DNA of 34,205 nucleotides. Origin: CAYOXD01 sp964407825 (GTDB lineage: Bacteria; Desulfobacterota; Desulfobacteria; Desulfobacterales; JAFDDL01). Both the position numbers and the translations under genes were made by a program. A model generated the notes under the pieces. The model saw nothing but the letters and a program-made list of their open reading frames with translations, was not told where the DNA came from and did no database searches. The stretch is from assembly GCA_964407825.1 (NCBI GenBank), contig CAYOXD010000018.1, forward strand, positions 1 through 34,205. Direction: 5' to 3'. This document shows positions 7,801 through 16,246 of this stretch, in pieces; position 1 is the first letter of the stretch, and each line of letters begins with the position of its first letter.

Positions 7801-8700
7801 ATGCCCGGTGGCATAATAAAGTATATTCAGGTGACGAAACCCTGGATCGTTCTGGGCAACCTGCTTACCGCGTCAGCCGGCTATTTTCTGGCCGCCAAGG
7901 GAGGGCGCATCGATGCCTTCCATCTGCTGGCAAGCCTTGCGGGCATCAGTCTGCTGGTGGCATCCGGCTGTGTCTGCAACAACTGCATCGATCGAAACCT
8001 GGATCGAAAAATGGCCCGCACCCGCAACCGGGCGCTTGCCCGGGGGCTGATAACGCCGAGGGTAGCCGTCGTCTATGCCTCGTTTCTGGGTGTCTCGGGC
8101 GCCGCTCTGCTCGGTGCCGAGGCCGGTCGCCTGTGCCTTGTTATCGTGCTGTCCGGTTTTGCCGTCTATGTGCTGGCCTACAGCCTGTATCTGAAGCGCC
8201 ATTGTATATACGCCAACCTGATCGGCAGTCTGGCGGGTGCCGCGCCGCCCCTTGCCGGATATTGCGCCGCAGGCCACCGCCTGGATGCCGGCGCGCTGAT
8301 GATAGGGTTGGTTTTTTCCCTCTGGCAGATGCCCCACGCCTACGCCATCGCCCTCTATCGCCGTCGAGAGTACGCCGCCGCCGGGATTCCGCTTATGCCC
8401 GCCCTGCAGGAAATGCCCGCCGGCAAACAGGTTATCATCGTCTATATCCTGATTTTTGCGGTGGCGGCGCTGATGCCCACCTTCGGTGGGTACACCGGAT
8501 ACGGCTATCTTGCCGTGACGGCTGCGATGAGTCTTATCTGGCTGACGCTGGCTCTGGCGGGTCCCGGAAGGATTGGCGAACGCCTCTGGGCCAAACAGCT
8601 GTTTGTATTTTCCCTCGTCACCATCGCGGTCCTGAGCGTGATGATGGCAACGGATGTTACCGTGGCCTCACAGGGGGGGGTGGCCTCTGCGCTGGGGTAA
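7801..8700 (+). CDS. cyoE: Protoheme IX farnesyltransferase (heme O synthase)
   Basis: CyoE transfers a farnesyl group from farnesyl diphosphate to heme B, making the heme O used by the oxidase encoded upstream. The 299-residue integral membrane protein has the UbiA-family Asp-rich signature NCIDRNLDRKMARTRNR (about residues 61-77), which binds Mg-diphosphate, and the second conserved segment YLKRHCIYANLIGSLAGA. Around eight membrane spans are visible. The frame is open further upstream, but the ATG at 7801 gives the normal N-terminus (KYIQVTKPWIVLGNL) and lies two bases after cyoD. Its position as the last cyo gene is the standard arrangement. No clear terminator follows. Confidence 0.95.
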   Translation: MPGGIIKYIQVTKPWIVLGNLLTASAGYFLAAKGGRIDAFHLLASLAGISLLVASGCVCNNCIDRNLDRKMARTRNRALARGLITPRVAVVYASFLGVSGAALLGAEAGRLCLVIVLSGFAVYVLAYSLYLKRHCIYANLIGSLAGAAPPLAGYCAAGHRLDAGALMIGLVFSLWQMPHAYAIALYRRREYAAAGIPLMPALQEMPAGKQVIIVYILIFAVAALMPTFGGYTGYGYLAVTAAMSLIWLTLALAGPGRIGERLWAKQLFVFSLVTIAVLSVMMATDVTVASQGGVASALG

Positions 8701-8872
8701 GTGCGAGCGGAGACGACGAGAAATCAATTGGCTTGACAAAATTTCCAATATATCCCATTCAAACGATAAAGGGCTCAGGGATCCTCGCCCTCTGTATCAT
8801 TTTTCCCTATTGCTTTTTTTGGGCAGGAGCAATCCATATGAACGCTTCAATGAACATGAGGGGGGACTGGAT

Positions 8873-9355
8873 ATGAAAAGGGGACTTTTCGTCTTATTGA
8901 TTTCGTTGGCATTTTCTGGTGCCATGATCCTTCCGGTTCAGGCGGACCAGTGGGACCACAACAAGGGTCATAAAAAGGCTGTTCAACAGCAGGGCCACAA
9001 ATCGAAAGCCCAACCGGTCGCGGAACAGGCGCGCAGAGGCAGCCATTACGGAACAAAGGATCATCGGGGTGACCGGGACCGCTACCGGGGTCATGAATAC
9101 CGGAGCCCGAACCATCACCCGCGGGGCTACAGTATGCATGCCAGGAAACGATATTATGAGCGTTCTCATGTTTGGAAAAACCGCCATTATCGCTACGATG
9201 GGCATTGGAATTCCTGGTCCCAGTGGAATGCCTACCGCTTGAGGTATCCCGAGAAATTCCGTGCGGGAGGGTATTACCGCGAAAATGGCCATCTTTTTTT
9301 CAGGTTTTTTGACCCGCTCTCCGGTGGTTACCTGTTCTTTTCAATCGGCAGATAG
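8873..9355 (+). CDS. Small secreted basic, His/Tyr/Arg-rich protein
   Basis: The 160-residue product starts with a clear Sec signal peptide (MKRGLFVLLISLAFSGAMIL, cleavage probably after VQA near residue 24). The mature part is hydrophilic and unusually rich in His, Arg, Tyr and Lys, with clusters such as DQWDHNKGHKK and HHPRGYSMHARKRYYERSHVW. The C-terminus is more ordered and aromatic (GYYRENGHLFFRFFDPLSGG). The start at 8873 follows GAGGGGGGA. The frame stays open back to 8654, but that region overlaps cyoE and does not look coding. I do not recognise the family. A periplasmic metal- or nucleic-acid-binding role would fit the composition but is only inference. It lies alone between cyoE and the convergent cbiO. 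Confidence 0.72.
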   Translation: MKRGLFVLLISLAFSGAMILPVQADQWDHNKGHKKAVQQQGHKSKAQPVAEQARRGSHYGTKDHRGDRDRYRGHEYRSPNHHPRGYSMHARKRYYERSHVWKNRHYRYDGHWNSWSQWNAYRLRYPEKFRAGGYYRENGHLFFRFFDPLSGGYLFFSIGR

Positions 9356-9388
9356 AAGATCGTATGGGGTGGCAGGAATAAAGGCCGT

Positions 9389-10234
9389 TCACCGAGAATT
9401 GCCGGCACATGACGGGACATCGTGGAGATGGTAGTGGCGGTGGTCGGCGCCGTGGGCATGCCGGTGGAACCGGGAATCGATCAGGTTGACCTGAAGCAGC
9501 AGATCCTTGTCCGCCAGAATCTCCTGGGGGGCGCCGGTGGCGACAAGGGTATGGCCCTCCCCGAAAACCAGCACCCGGTCGGCTATTTCTTCAACTATTT
9601 CAAGATCGTGGGTGGCGGTGATCAGGGTTTTACCCACCTTGCCAAGCCGGACCAGCATGTCGGTCAACCAGCGTTGGGTCCGCGGGTCCAGGCCGTTGGT
9701 GGGCTCGTCGAGCATCAGGACGCCGGGATTGACCGCCAGGACCGAGGCCAGCGCCACCTTGCGTTTTTCGCCGCCGCTGAGTTTGAAGGGCGGGCGGTCC
9801 TTCAGCGGGCCCAAATCGAACAGGTCCAGGATTTCATCGACGCGTTCGTGTACCTGGTCGGCATCGAGATCCATGTGAAGGGGGCCGAAGGCGATTTCCT
9901 CCCACACATTGGATGAAAAGAGCTGGGCATCGGAATCCTGAAACACGAACCCAACCTGACGTCGGAACCAGTGATTGAATTCGTCGCCGTTGAGGCTCCC
10001 CTCATCCAGCGGGCGGCCGAAGGCCCGCACTGTGCCCTGCTGGGGGAAAATCAGCCCGTCGAGGACTTTGAGCAGCGTGGATTTTCCCGAGCCGTTGGCG
10101 CCGAGCAAAACGATGCGTTCCCCCTGAACAATGGATAGATCAATGTCACGCAGGCAGACATCACCGCCGGGATAGTGAAAGTTCACCCCTTCGAGGGAAA
10201 AAACAGGATCTGATGCCTGGCTATCAAAGGACAC
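9389..10234 (-). CDS. cbiO: Nickel/cobalt ECF transporter ATP-binding protein
   Basis: This 281-residue ABC ATPase has Walker A GANGSGKST, the Q-loop FQDSDAQLF, signature LSGGEKRK, Walker B VLMLDEPTNGLD and the H-loop ATHDLE. The QDSDAQLF and AFGPLHM segments are typical of ECF-type CbiO/EcfA proteins. The C-terminal tail is His-rich (HRHAHGADHRHYHLHD), which fits a Ni/Co importer and may bind metal. The start is GTG at 10234 with AGGAGGAG upstream, overlapping the end of cbiQ by 11 bases. It powers uptake together with CbiQ and CbiM. Nickel and cobalt cannot be told apart from sequence. Confidence 0.94.
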   Translation of the reverse strand: MSFDSQASDPVFSLEGVNFHYPGGDVCLRDIDLSIVQGERIVLLGANGSGKSTLLKVLDGLIFPQQGTVRAFGRPLDEGSLNGDEFNHWFRRQVGFVFQDSDAQLFSSNVWEEIAFGPLHMDLDADQVHERVDEILDLFDLGPLKDRPPFKLSGGEKRKVALASVLAVNPGVLMLDEPTNGLDPRTQRWLTDMLVRLGKVGKTLITATHDLEIVEEIADRVLVFGEGHTLVATGAPQEILADKDLLLQVNLIDSRFHRHAHGADHRHYHLHDVPSCAGNSR

Positions 10235-11177
10235 GATCTCCTCCTACAAGTAATATGGCGACTGTTAAGGCAAAGAGGCACCAGAGCCAGTCGCTGGGTT
10301 TCATCTGAAGGGAAAGCAGGGTTCGGGGCTCTCCGGTGTAACCGCGGGAAAGCATGGCGTTGTGTACCTCCTCGCTGGTGGCATGGGTTCTGGCCCACAG
10401 CTGGCCCATGGCGGAGGTGACAAAGCCGCGCTCCTCCCGGTTGCTGGCTCGTCCCACCATGCGGCTCTGGCGGGCCATGAACATTTCGCTGCTGGTCTGC
10501 AGCAGAAGGAAGATATAGCGGTAGGTCATCTCCAGCACCGTCAGGAACACCACCGGTATCCGAAGCACACGAAGGGCCTTCAGAAGCGCCTGCCAGCGTG
10601 TGGTCAGGGTCAGCAGCACGGCCAGGGAGACCGAGGCCCCCACCCGCAGCACCAGAAGAACGGCAGCCACCGTTCCCTGCTGGGTAATGGCCACGGCCTC
10701 CGGTATCTTCAGGAATCCCAGGTGCAGGGGGTGGGGAAGATGGAACAGGACCACCAGCGGGGTCCCTGGGCGAACCACGTTGAAAAGGACCGGCAGGACG
10801 ACGATCCCCGTGAACAGAGGCACCACGATCCACACCCGCTTGATGAAGGTGCCGATCGGCACCTGGGAGACCCGTGCCAGCCAGAAAAGCCACAGATTCA
10901 GGCAGACGAGGGAAAGAATGTGATGGAGCAAGCCTGCGGCTCCGATCAGCACCAGAACCGTCAGCACCTTGATCCTCGGGTCAAGACGCTGCAAAAGACC
11001 GGGGCGGCCCGCCAGCGCCTCGGAAAAGACCTCGTTGCGCATGATTTCGGCGATGCCATGGAGGGTTTTGGCCATGAAGCCCTTACGCCGGCGTCGCTTG
11101 GAGGATAGCTGCCCAAGCGGCGCCGGTGAAGCGTTTTCTTCGAGCCAGAGGGGCAGGGGGCGGAGTGGATCGCTCAT
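10224..11177 (-). CDS. cbiQ: Nickel/cobalt ECF transporter transmembrane protein
   Basis: This is the 317-residue T component of the transporter. Membrane helices occur at about residues 71-105, 115-135, 158-178 and 195-212, with a last one at the C-terminus (WLWCLFALTVAILLVG). The coupling region includes HNAMLSRGYTGE and MARQSRMVGRAS, matching the Ala-Arg-Gly motifs that contact the ATPases in this family. A hydrophilic N-terminal extension of roughly 60 residues with an RRRRK patch makes it longer than usual. It starts one base after the cbiM stop and overlaps cbiO, so the three genes form one unit. Confidence 0.92.
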   Translation of the reverse strand: MSDPLRPLPLWLEENASPAPLGQLSSKRRRRKGFMAKTLHGIAEIMRNEVFSEALAGRPGLLQRLDPRIKVLTVLVLIGAAGLLHHILSLVCLNLWLFWLARVSQVPIGTFIKRVWIVVPLFTGIVVLPVLFNVVRPGTPLVVLFHLPHPLHLGFLKIPEAVAITQQGTVAAVLLVLRVGASVSLAVLLTLTTRWQALLKALRVLRIPVVFLTVLEMTYRYIFLLLQTSSEMFMARQSRMVGRASNREERGFVTSAMGQLWARTHATSEEVHNAMLSRGYTGEPRTLLSLQMKPSDWLWCLFALTVAILLVGGDRVL

Positions 11178-11178
11178 A

Positions 11179-12228
11179 TCAGCGCATCTGCCTGGATTTT
11201 TCCTCCGGTCCGATCTCCGCGGCCTGGAAACGGCTCAGCAGGTAGGTCAAAAGGGAAATGATCCCCACCCCGATGACGGCGCAGAGAATATAGACGCTCG
11301 CAGAGGCCCAGAAGCCATGCTCCGGGCCGGGCAGCGCATAATCGGGCAGCACGGCATGGGTCCAGCTGTCGGAGAGATGGGCCAGTCCCGCGGGAATGTA
11401 CCCCACCAGTTTGCTCACCTGCTCGGTGCCCCATTCCCCCCAGGCGGATCCCTGCGCGAGGAGCCCCAGGGGCGAGAGGATCATCATCGCGGCCACTCCC
11501 CACCAGAGTTTCCGGTAGCCGAAAGAGGACGTTGAAGGGGATGCCACCGCCGCCGGTCGGAGTTCCAGAAGGGCCGGATCATGGGTTTGCAGGAACCGAA
11601 CCACCATGGCGGTGACCACGGCCTCCAGGGCGCCGGCAAAGGTCAGGTGGGCCAGCATCATGGCTGGTATGGACAGGCTCAAGGGGTAGGGACAGTAGAG
11701 GGGGGTGCCGTTGGCCGTGTGAAACAGCAGGGGCTGGATTCCCAGTTCCACGGCCGCTGCCAGGGCTGCGGCGTTGATGCCGACGTAACCGCCGACGGCG
11801 GCTCCCAGCCAGCGCCGGGTGGCGTTCAGGTCGCTTTTAGCTGCGATGAGCCGATACACGCCGTAGGCACAGAAAGGCATCAGAAATGCCATGTTGAAGC
11901 AGTTGGCGGTGAAGGTCCAGATGCCGCCGTCCCCAAAGAGCAGCGCCTGGATGGCCAGGGCGATGGTGATACAGATCGTGGCGGCCCATGGCCCGAGAAC
12001 CACGGCCAGAAGTCCGCCTCCCACGGCATGGGCCGTGGTGCCATCTGGTATCGGGACGTTGTACATCATGATGGTGAAGGAAAAGGCCGCGCCGATGGCC
12101 ATCAGGGGGACGTGGCGGGATTTGAGGACGGCCTTGACACGTTTGACGGACATGGCCCAGACCGGGGTCATGCCGACGCCCATGGCGATACAGGTGGAAG
12201 GACTTAGATACCCATCCGGAATATGCAT
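11179..12228 (-). CDS. cbiM: Nickel/cobalt ECF substrate-binding protein, CbiM with fused C-terminal (CbiN/PDGLE-like) part
   Basis: This S component captures the metal ion. The start is set at 12228 because mature CbiM/NikM proteins begin MHIPDG, and Met1 and His2 are metal ligands; the frame stays open further upstream but that would bury the ligand. The third family ligand, His67, is present in TTAHAVGGG. Seven core helices run to about residue 220. A Pro/Ser linker then leads to a C-terminal extension of about 110 residues with a helix, a periplasmic loop containing ALPGPEHGF and a final helix (VYILCAVIGVGIISLL). That corresponds to the accessory CbiN/NikN part being fused rather than encoded separately, and no separate cbiN is present. 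It is the first gene of cbiMQO. Confidence 0.93.
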   Translation of the reverse strand: MHIPDGYLSPSTCIAMGVGMTPVWAMSVKRVKAVLKSRHVPLMAIGAAFSFTIMMYNVPIPDGTTAHAVGGGLLAVVLGPWAATICITIALAIQALLFGDGGIWTFTANCFNMAFLMPFCAYGVYRLIAAKSDLNATRRWLGAAVGGYVGINAAALAAAVELGIQPLLFHTANGTPLYCPYPLSLSIPAMMLAHLTFAGALEAVVTAMVVRFLQTHDPALLELRPAAVASPSTSSFGYRKLWWGVAAMMILSPLGLLAQGSAWGEWGTEQVSKLVGYIPAGLAHLSDSWTHAVLPDYALPGPEHGFWASASVYILCAVIGVGIISLLTYLLSRFQAAEIGPEEKSRQMR

Positions 12229-12539
12229 GCGAGCTGCTCCCTTCATTTGGGAAAAATGGGTTGCACCCCAAGGCGGAGGCTGCCGCGCAGAGCGCTGGAG
12301 GCGGGAGGGGTTCAGGGGGCGTCGGCTGGCCAAAAAAAACCACGAAGTCCCCTTCCTTCACGCCCAGGTGAAATCAAAAGACCTTCGTGGCCCTCTTATT
12401 ATATTCAGGATTCAGACAGTTGAAACGGATGGCCGCCGGGGGGTGGCTTTCGTTGCCACGTTATCGGGTCCTCTCCGGAGGCGTCCATGGATCAGCTTAC
12501 GATCCAGTTCGTCCCTGATACTATACGGGAGGATCGATG
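12229..12539. other. Leader/intergenic region upstream of cbiM
   Basis: This 311-base gap lies between the cyclase stop and cbiM on the minus strand. It holds a stem-loop with a U tract (listed separately). I searched by eye for a B12 box, a NiCo-riboswitch pattern and a NikR-like dyad and found none that convinces. A short imperfect dyad, GATACTATAC, lies near 12516-12525. The plus-strand frames here have no recognisable content. Confidence 0.45.
12332..12390 (-). terminator. Nested stem-loop with U8 tract, terminator or attenuator before cbiM
   Basis: Read on the minus strand, CCACGAAG (12390-12383) pairs perfectly with CTTCGTGG (12347-12340), which is followed at once by eight T residues (12339-12332). 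The 35-base loop contains a second stem, TTCAC/GTGAA. The structure lies about 150 bases after the cyclase stop and about 100 bases before cbiM. It could end the HDOD-cyclase transcript or act in the cbiM leader. A similar element precedes DUF3842-cooT. Confidence 0.6.
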
Positions 12540-13808
12540 TCAAGCGTCCAGGTGAATCTCGTAAATGTCGATTTCCTTCTCCATGCCCTTGAGCTTCCGG
12601 ACGGGAAGTTGATTGAGGCGTTTCAGACCTTCGACATCCCCCAGCCGATCCAGGATGAGGTCGCGAACCGCGCCGCTGATCAGAATCTGGTCCGACCCGG
12701 CGATGGACTGAATCCGCTGCGCCACATTGACGGCATCGCCGATGACCGTGTAGTTCATGTGCTCCTCCGAGCCGATATAGCCGGCAACCACTTCGCCGGC
12801 ATTGATGCCGACCGTCAGATGCAGCTCGGGCCATCCCCTGGGCTGGTTGTCCCGGTTGAACTTTTCCAGGGCCTGGTGCATGTCGATGGCGGTCTGAACG
12901 GCCTGGTAGGCTTCATCCCCATGGGACAGGGGAGCGCCGAACAGCGCCAGCATCCCGTCCCCCATCAATTTGTCCAGCGTTCCGTTATGTTGGAAAATGA
13001 TGGGGGTCATCAGGGAGAAGTAGGCGTTGAGCATATTCACCACCTCCACGTGGTCGATCTCCTCGGATATGGAGGTAAACCCCTGAAGGTCCGCAAAGAG
13101 AATCGTCACTTGCTTGCGCTCGCCGCCAAGCCTCAGATTTTCCTGGGTGCCGAGAATTTTTTCCCGTACCTGGGACGGGAAAAAACGGCCGAGCGCCAGG
13201 CGCTGCCGCTCCTCGTGGATGAGCTGATGATAAATCCTGGACAGGACAGCCCCCGTAGCGAACCCCTCCACCACCAAACGCAAAAAACGTAGCAGGTTCG
13301 GATCGAATCCCTTGCCCTCCCGATACACCCGGAGGATCCCGATACAGCTCTTGTTGTGAAGAACCGGCAGGCAGGCCGAGGCGCATTCAGTTCGGGCGGA
13401 GGCCGCCGGGTCGGCGGACGAATCGTCCTGAATCACCACGGGCTGTTTGGTTGAAAAGGCTTGGCGCGTTGCCTCACCCTCCTGGTCGGCCAGCGATTGC
13501 ACCGGTATCGGCTTTCCGTAAGAGGCCACCTCCTCTAGAATCTGACGCCTCCGAGTCAGCAGCACCAGCGACACATGTTCAAAGGAGAGGCTTCTGGCCA
13601 GGATGGACAGCTGGTTTTCCCAGAAGGCCCGTGTGTCCAGTTCGTTGATGAATCTCAGGGTTTCACCGAGTTCCTTGAGGATCGACAGCTCCCGGATTTT
13701 TTCCTCGTACCCGGCCTGCATTCTGGCCACCTGCACTTTATAGACATCCCGCTCCCTGATAAGCCGGGAAATCATCTCCCTGTCATTTTCCGCGTCGGAG
13801 GACGCCAT
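12540..13808 (-). CDS. Class III adenylate/guanylate cyclase with N-terminal coiled coil and GAF domain
   Basis: The 422-residue soluble protein has a short coiled coil (about 10-55), a GAF sensor domain (about 60-195) and a class III nucleotidyl cyclase domain (about 228-418). The two metal-binding aspartates are in TILFADLQGF (D240) and LMGDGMLALF (D284). A lysine in TLDKLMGD and the YTVIGDAVNVAQR segment, with the transition-state Asn and Arg, fit an active, probably ATP-specific enzyme; substrate choice is inferred. It probably makes cAMP in response to a ligand or redox signal sensed by GAF. The ATG at 13808 follows AGGGA and lies 14 bases after the HDOD gene on the same strand, so the two are likely cotranscribed. 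Confidence 0.9.
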   Translation of the reverse strand: MASSDAENDREMISRLIRERDVYKVQVARMQAGYEEKIRELSILKELGETLRFINELDTRAFWENQLSILARSLSFEHVSLVLLTRRRQILEEVASYGKPIPVQSLADQEGEATRQAFSTKQPVVIQDDSSADPAASARTECASACLPVLHNKSCIGILRVYREGKGFDPNLLRFLRLVVEGFATGAVLSRIYHQLIHEERQRLALGRFFPSQVREKILGTQENLRLGGERKQVTILFADLQGFTSISEEIDHVEVVNMLNAYFSLMTPIIFQHNGTLDKLMGDGMLALFGAPLSHGDEAYQAVQTAIDMHQALEKFNRDNQPRGWPELHLTVGINAGEVVAGYIGSEEHMNYTVIGDAVNVAQRIQSIAGSDQILISGAVRDLILDRLGDVEGLKRLNQLPVRKLKGMEKEIDIYEIHLDA

Positions 13809-13822
13809 AGCCGATCCCTTGC

Positions 13823-15706
13823 CTATGAAATCATGAAAAGATCCTGGTTTTTATCTAAAAGCGATTTGACTTCCTGAACCATCGAATCCAGTCTGTCAAA
13901 ACGAATGTCTCGAAGCAGCCTTTTCACCACCGTGAATTGCCCGTAGGTCAGATAGGCGGGCGAAAGGGTATCGCCGTCCGGGGCCGAGAGTGCCTCGACC
14001 TGGTGGTTGAGAAAATCCGAAAAACCGATGAGGCCCGCAAGGGGGGCGCATTCCGATGCCCCCATGGGGTGGTGGTGGAACGAGATGGCATTGGCCAGAT
14101 GCGGCGGCAGATTCCATCGTTTGGCAACGATTTTGCCGATCATGGCATGATTGAGGTCAAACCGCTCTTCTTCTGCCTCGACCATGGGAATGGTGTGATT
14201 CACCGCCATGGCATGGACCTCGTTATAGAGTTTCGGGAAATGCTCCATCAAAAATATTTTCCCCGCGTCGTGCAGCAATCCTGCGGTGAATACCCCCTTG
14301 TTCTTGCATTCCGGCACCCGCCGGCCCAGGTATTCGGCGATGAGGGCGGTGCCGATGGAGTGCCGCCACAGGGCATTGGGATTGGACATGCCCTCGAAAT
14401 GGATGTTCTGGAAAGTTCTTGCGGCGGATATGCCGAAGGCGAGATTCTTGATCTCGTCGGTTCCCAATATCACCACCGCCTCTTTCACGGTGTCGATCTT
14501 TCGGGCGAACCCGTAAAATGCGGAATTGACGATCTTCAGGACCCGGAGGGTCAGGGTCGGATCGGTTTCTATCACCCTTGCCAGGGCCGCCATCATGGAA
14601 AAGGGATCGGCGAGGATATTGAACAGCTTGACCGCGATGCCGGGCAAAACCGGAAGTGATTCCACATCCTTCAGTTTCGTGATGAGGGCGGACGTGTTTT
14701 TCGCCCGCTCTCCCAGATCCTCCTCCATGCTCATGGAAAAGGTGACTTCCTCCAGGTGCCTTTCCAGACGTTTGTCGGTTGCCGCCTTCGGGTTGGAATC
14801 GATGATCTTCTCCAGGGTGGGGGCGAGCTTGTAGTCAAAGGGAAGGCGATACAGGAAATCGATCTGCTGCTTCTTCGTAAGGCTGCTGAGCCCATGCCAG
14901 AGCGCTTTGGCATCGAGTTCGAGCAGGCGTTTGAGAAAGCGGCCCCGGGCGCGGATAAAATGGAACTGGATCGTGCCGAGCCTTTCCCTGTCCCTGTCGC
15001 GAACGACAGCACTCGCGCTGTCTGGTGCCGGTCCGGCGGCAATGCCGATCCGTCCTGCGGCATCCGCCTCGCAAGGCTGGGGTTGCGCCTGCATAAACAG
15101 TTGGGGAATAGTCCTGGCCTCTTCCGGGAAAATGGTACATCCGATCTTGACCTTATGGGGGATGTCGAGCAGTTCGCGAAAGGCCTGGGTGATTTTGTTT
15201 CGAACGGAAACCGTGCCTTTTCGATCCGTTGCAAAGCACAGGAGGAAAAACTGGTTTTCATCGACGCTGATGATGGTATCGCTTTCGCGAAAATAGGTGC
15301 CGAAGCGGGACAGAAAGCCACCCATCATGGAGGGCAGGGGGAGCTCGTAATCCTCCCCCGAGGCATGGATCCAGAAAAAGCCGAGACTGCTCCGGCTCCG
15401 CAGTACCTTGCTCATCTCTTTTCTCAGGGTCGTGTAGCTGCCTTTGCGCATGCTGACACGGCTTTCGGTATCCACTACCTTGGGTTCTATCTCGGTGATG
15501 CAGCCCAGGGCGTCGAGACTTGCCTGGAGGATCTCTCCGTCCTTCTCGCTGGTGAACTCGCAGATAAGCCGGGGCTGGTCATGGATCAGTTGTTCAATTT
15601 TCGAATCGGGAAGGTAAATGTTCCGGCTGAAAAAAGCGCTTATTTTCCGGAGGTCGGCCTTTTTTGTAAACCTCCGAAGTATCAACTGGTAGGCCATCTT
15701 TCCCAC
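13823..15706 (-). CDS. HDOD-domain signalling protein with degenerate GGDEF-like region
   Basis: The 627-residue protein has three parts. Residues 1-80 form a small alpha/beta domain I do not recognise. Residues about 85-210 resemble a GGDEF domain that has lost its signature: SVDENQFFLL stands where GGDEF would be, and IGCTIFPEEARTIPQLF matches the later GGDEF strand. Residues about 350-560 are an HDOD domain (LPVLPGIAVKLFNIL, then ILGTDEIKNLAF) that keeps the HD pair in GLLHDAGKI and further His in SFHHHP. HDOD proteins usually act as signalling scaffolds without nucleotide hydrolysis, although the retained HD leaves that open. The start may be GTG at 15706 (AGGA nine bases upstream) or ATG at 15697. 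It precedes the cyclase gene by 14 bases, suggesting a joint signalling module. Confidence 0.88.
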   Translation of the reverse strand: MGKMAYQLILRRFTKKADLRKISAFFSRNIYLPDSKIEQLIHDQPRLICEFTSEKDGEILQASLDALGCITEIEPKVVDTESRVSMRKGSYTTLRKEMSKVLRSRSSLGFFWIHASGEDYELPLPSMMGGFLSRFGTYFRESDTIISVDENQFFLLCFATDRKGTVSVRNKITQAFRELLDIPHKVKIGCTIFPEEARTIPQLFMQAQPQPCEADAAGRIGIAAGPAPDSASAVVRDRDRERLGTIQFHFIRARGRFLKRLLELDAKALWHGLSSLTKKQQIDFLYRLPFDYKLAPTLEKIIDSNPKAATDKRLERHLEEVTFSMSMEEDLGERAKNTSALITKLKDVESLPVLPGIAVKLFNILADPFSMMAALARVIETDPTLTLRVLKIVNSAFYGFARKIDTVKEAVVILGTDEIKNLAFGISAARTFQNIHFEGMSNPNALWRHSIGTALIAEYLGRRVPECKNKGVFTAGLLHDAGKIFLMEHFPKLYNEVHAMAVNHTIPMVEAEEERFDLNHAMIGKIVAKRWNLPPHLANAISFHHHPMGASECAPLAGLIGFSDFLNHQVEALSAPDGDTLSPAYLTYGQFTVVKRLLRDIRFDRLDSMVQEVKSLLDKNQDLFMIS

Positions 15707-16246
<540 letters not shown>

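Noticed and set aside
8733..8770. Perfect TTGACA hexamer upstream of the His-rich secreted gene
   Set aside because: No acceptable -10 hexamer occurs at 16-18 bases; the nearest GATAAA is about 26 bases away.
12229..12539. Possible B12 or NiCo riboswitch ahead of cbiMQO
   Set aside because: The conserved blocks seen in the cbiK leader are absent, and no NiCo consensus segments were found; only the U-tract stem-loop is present.
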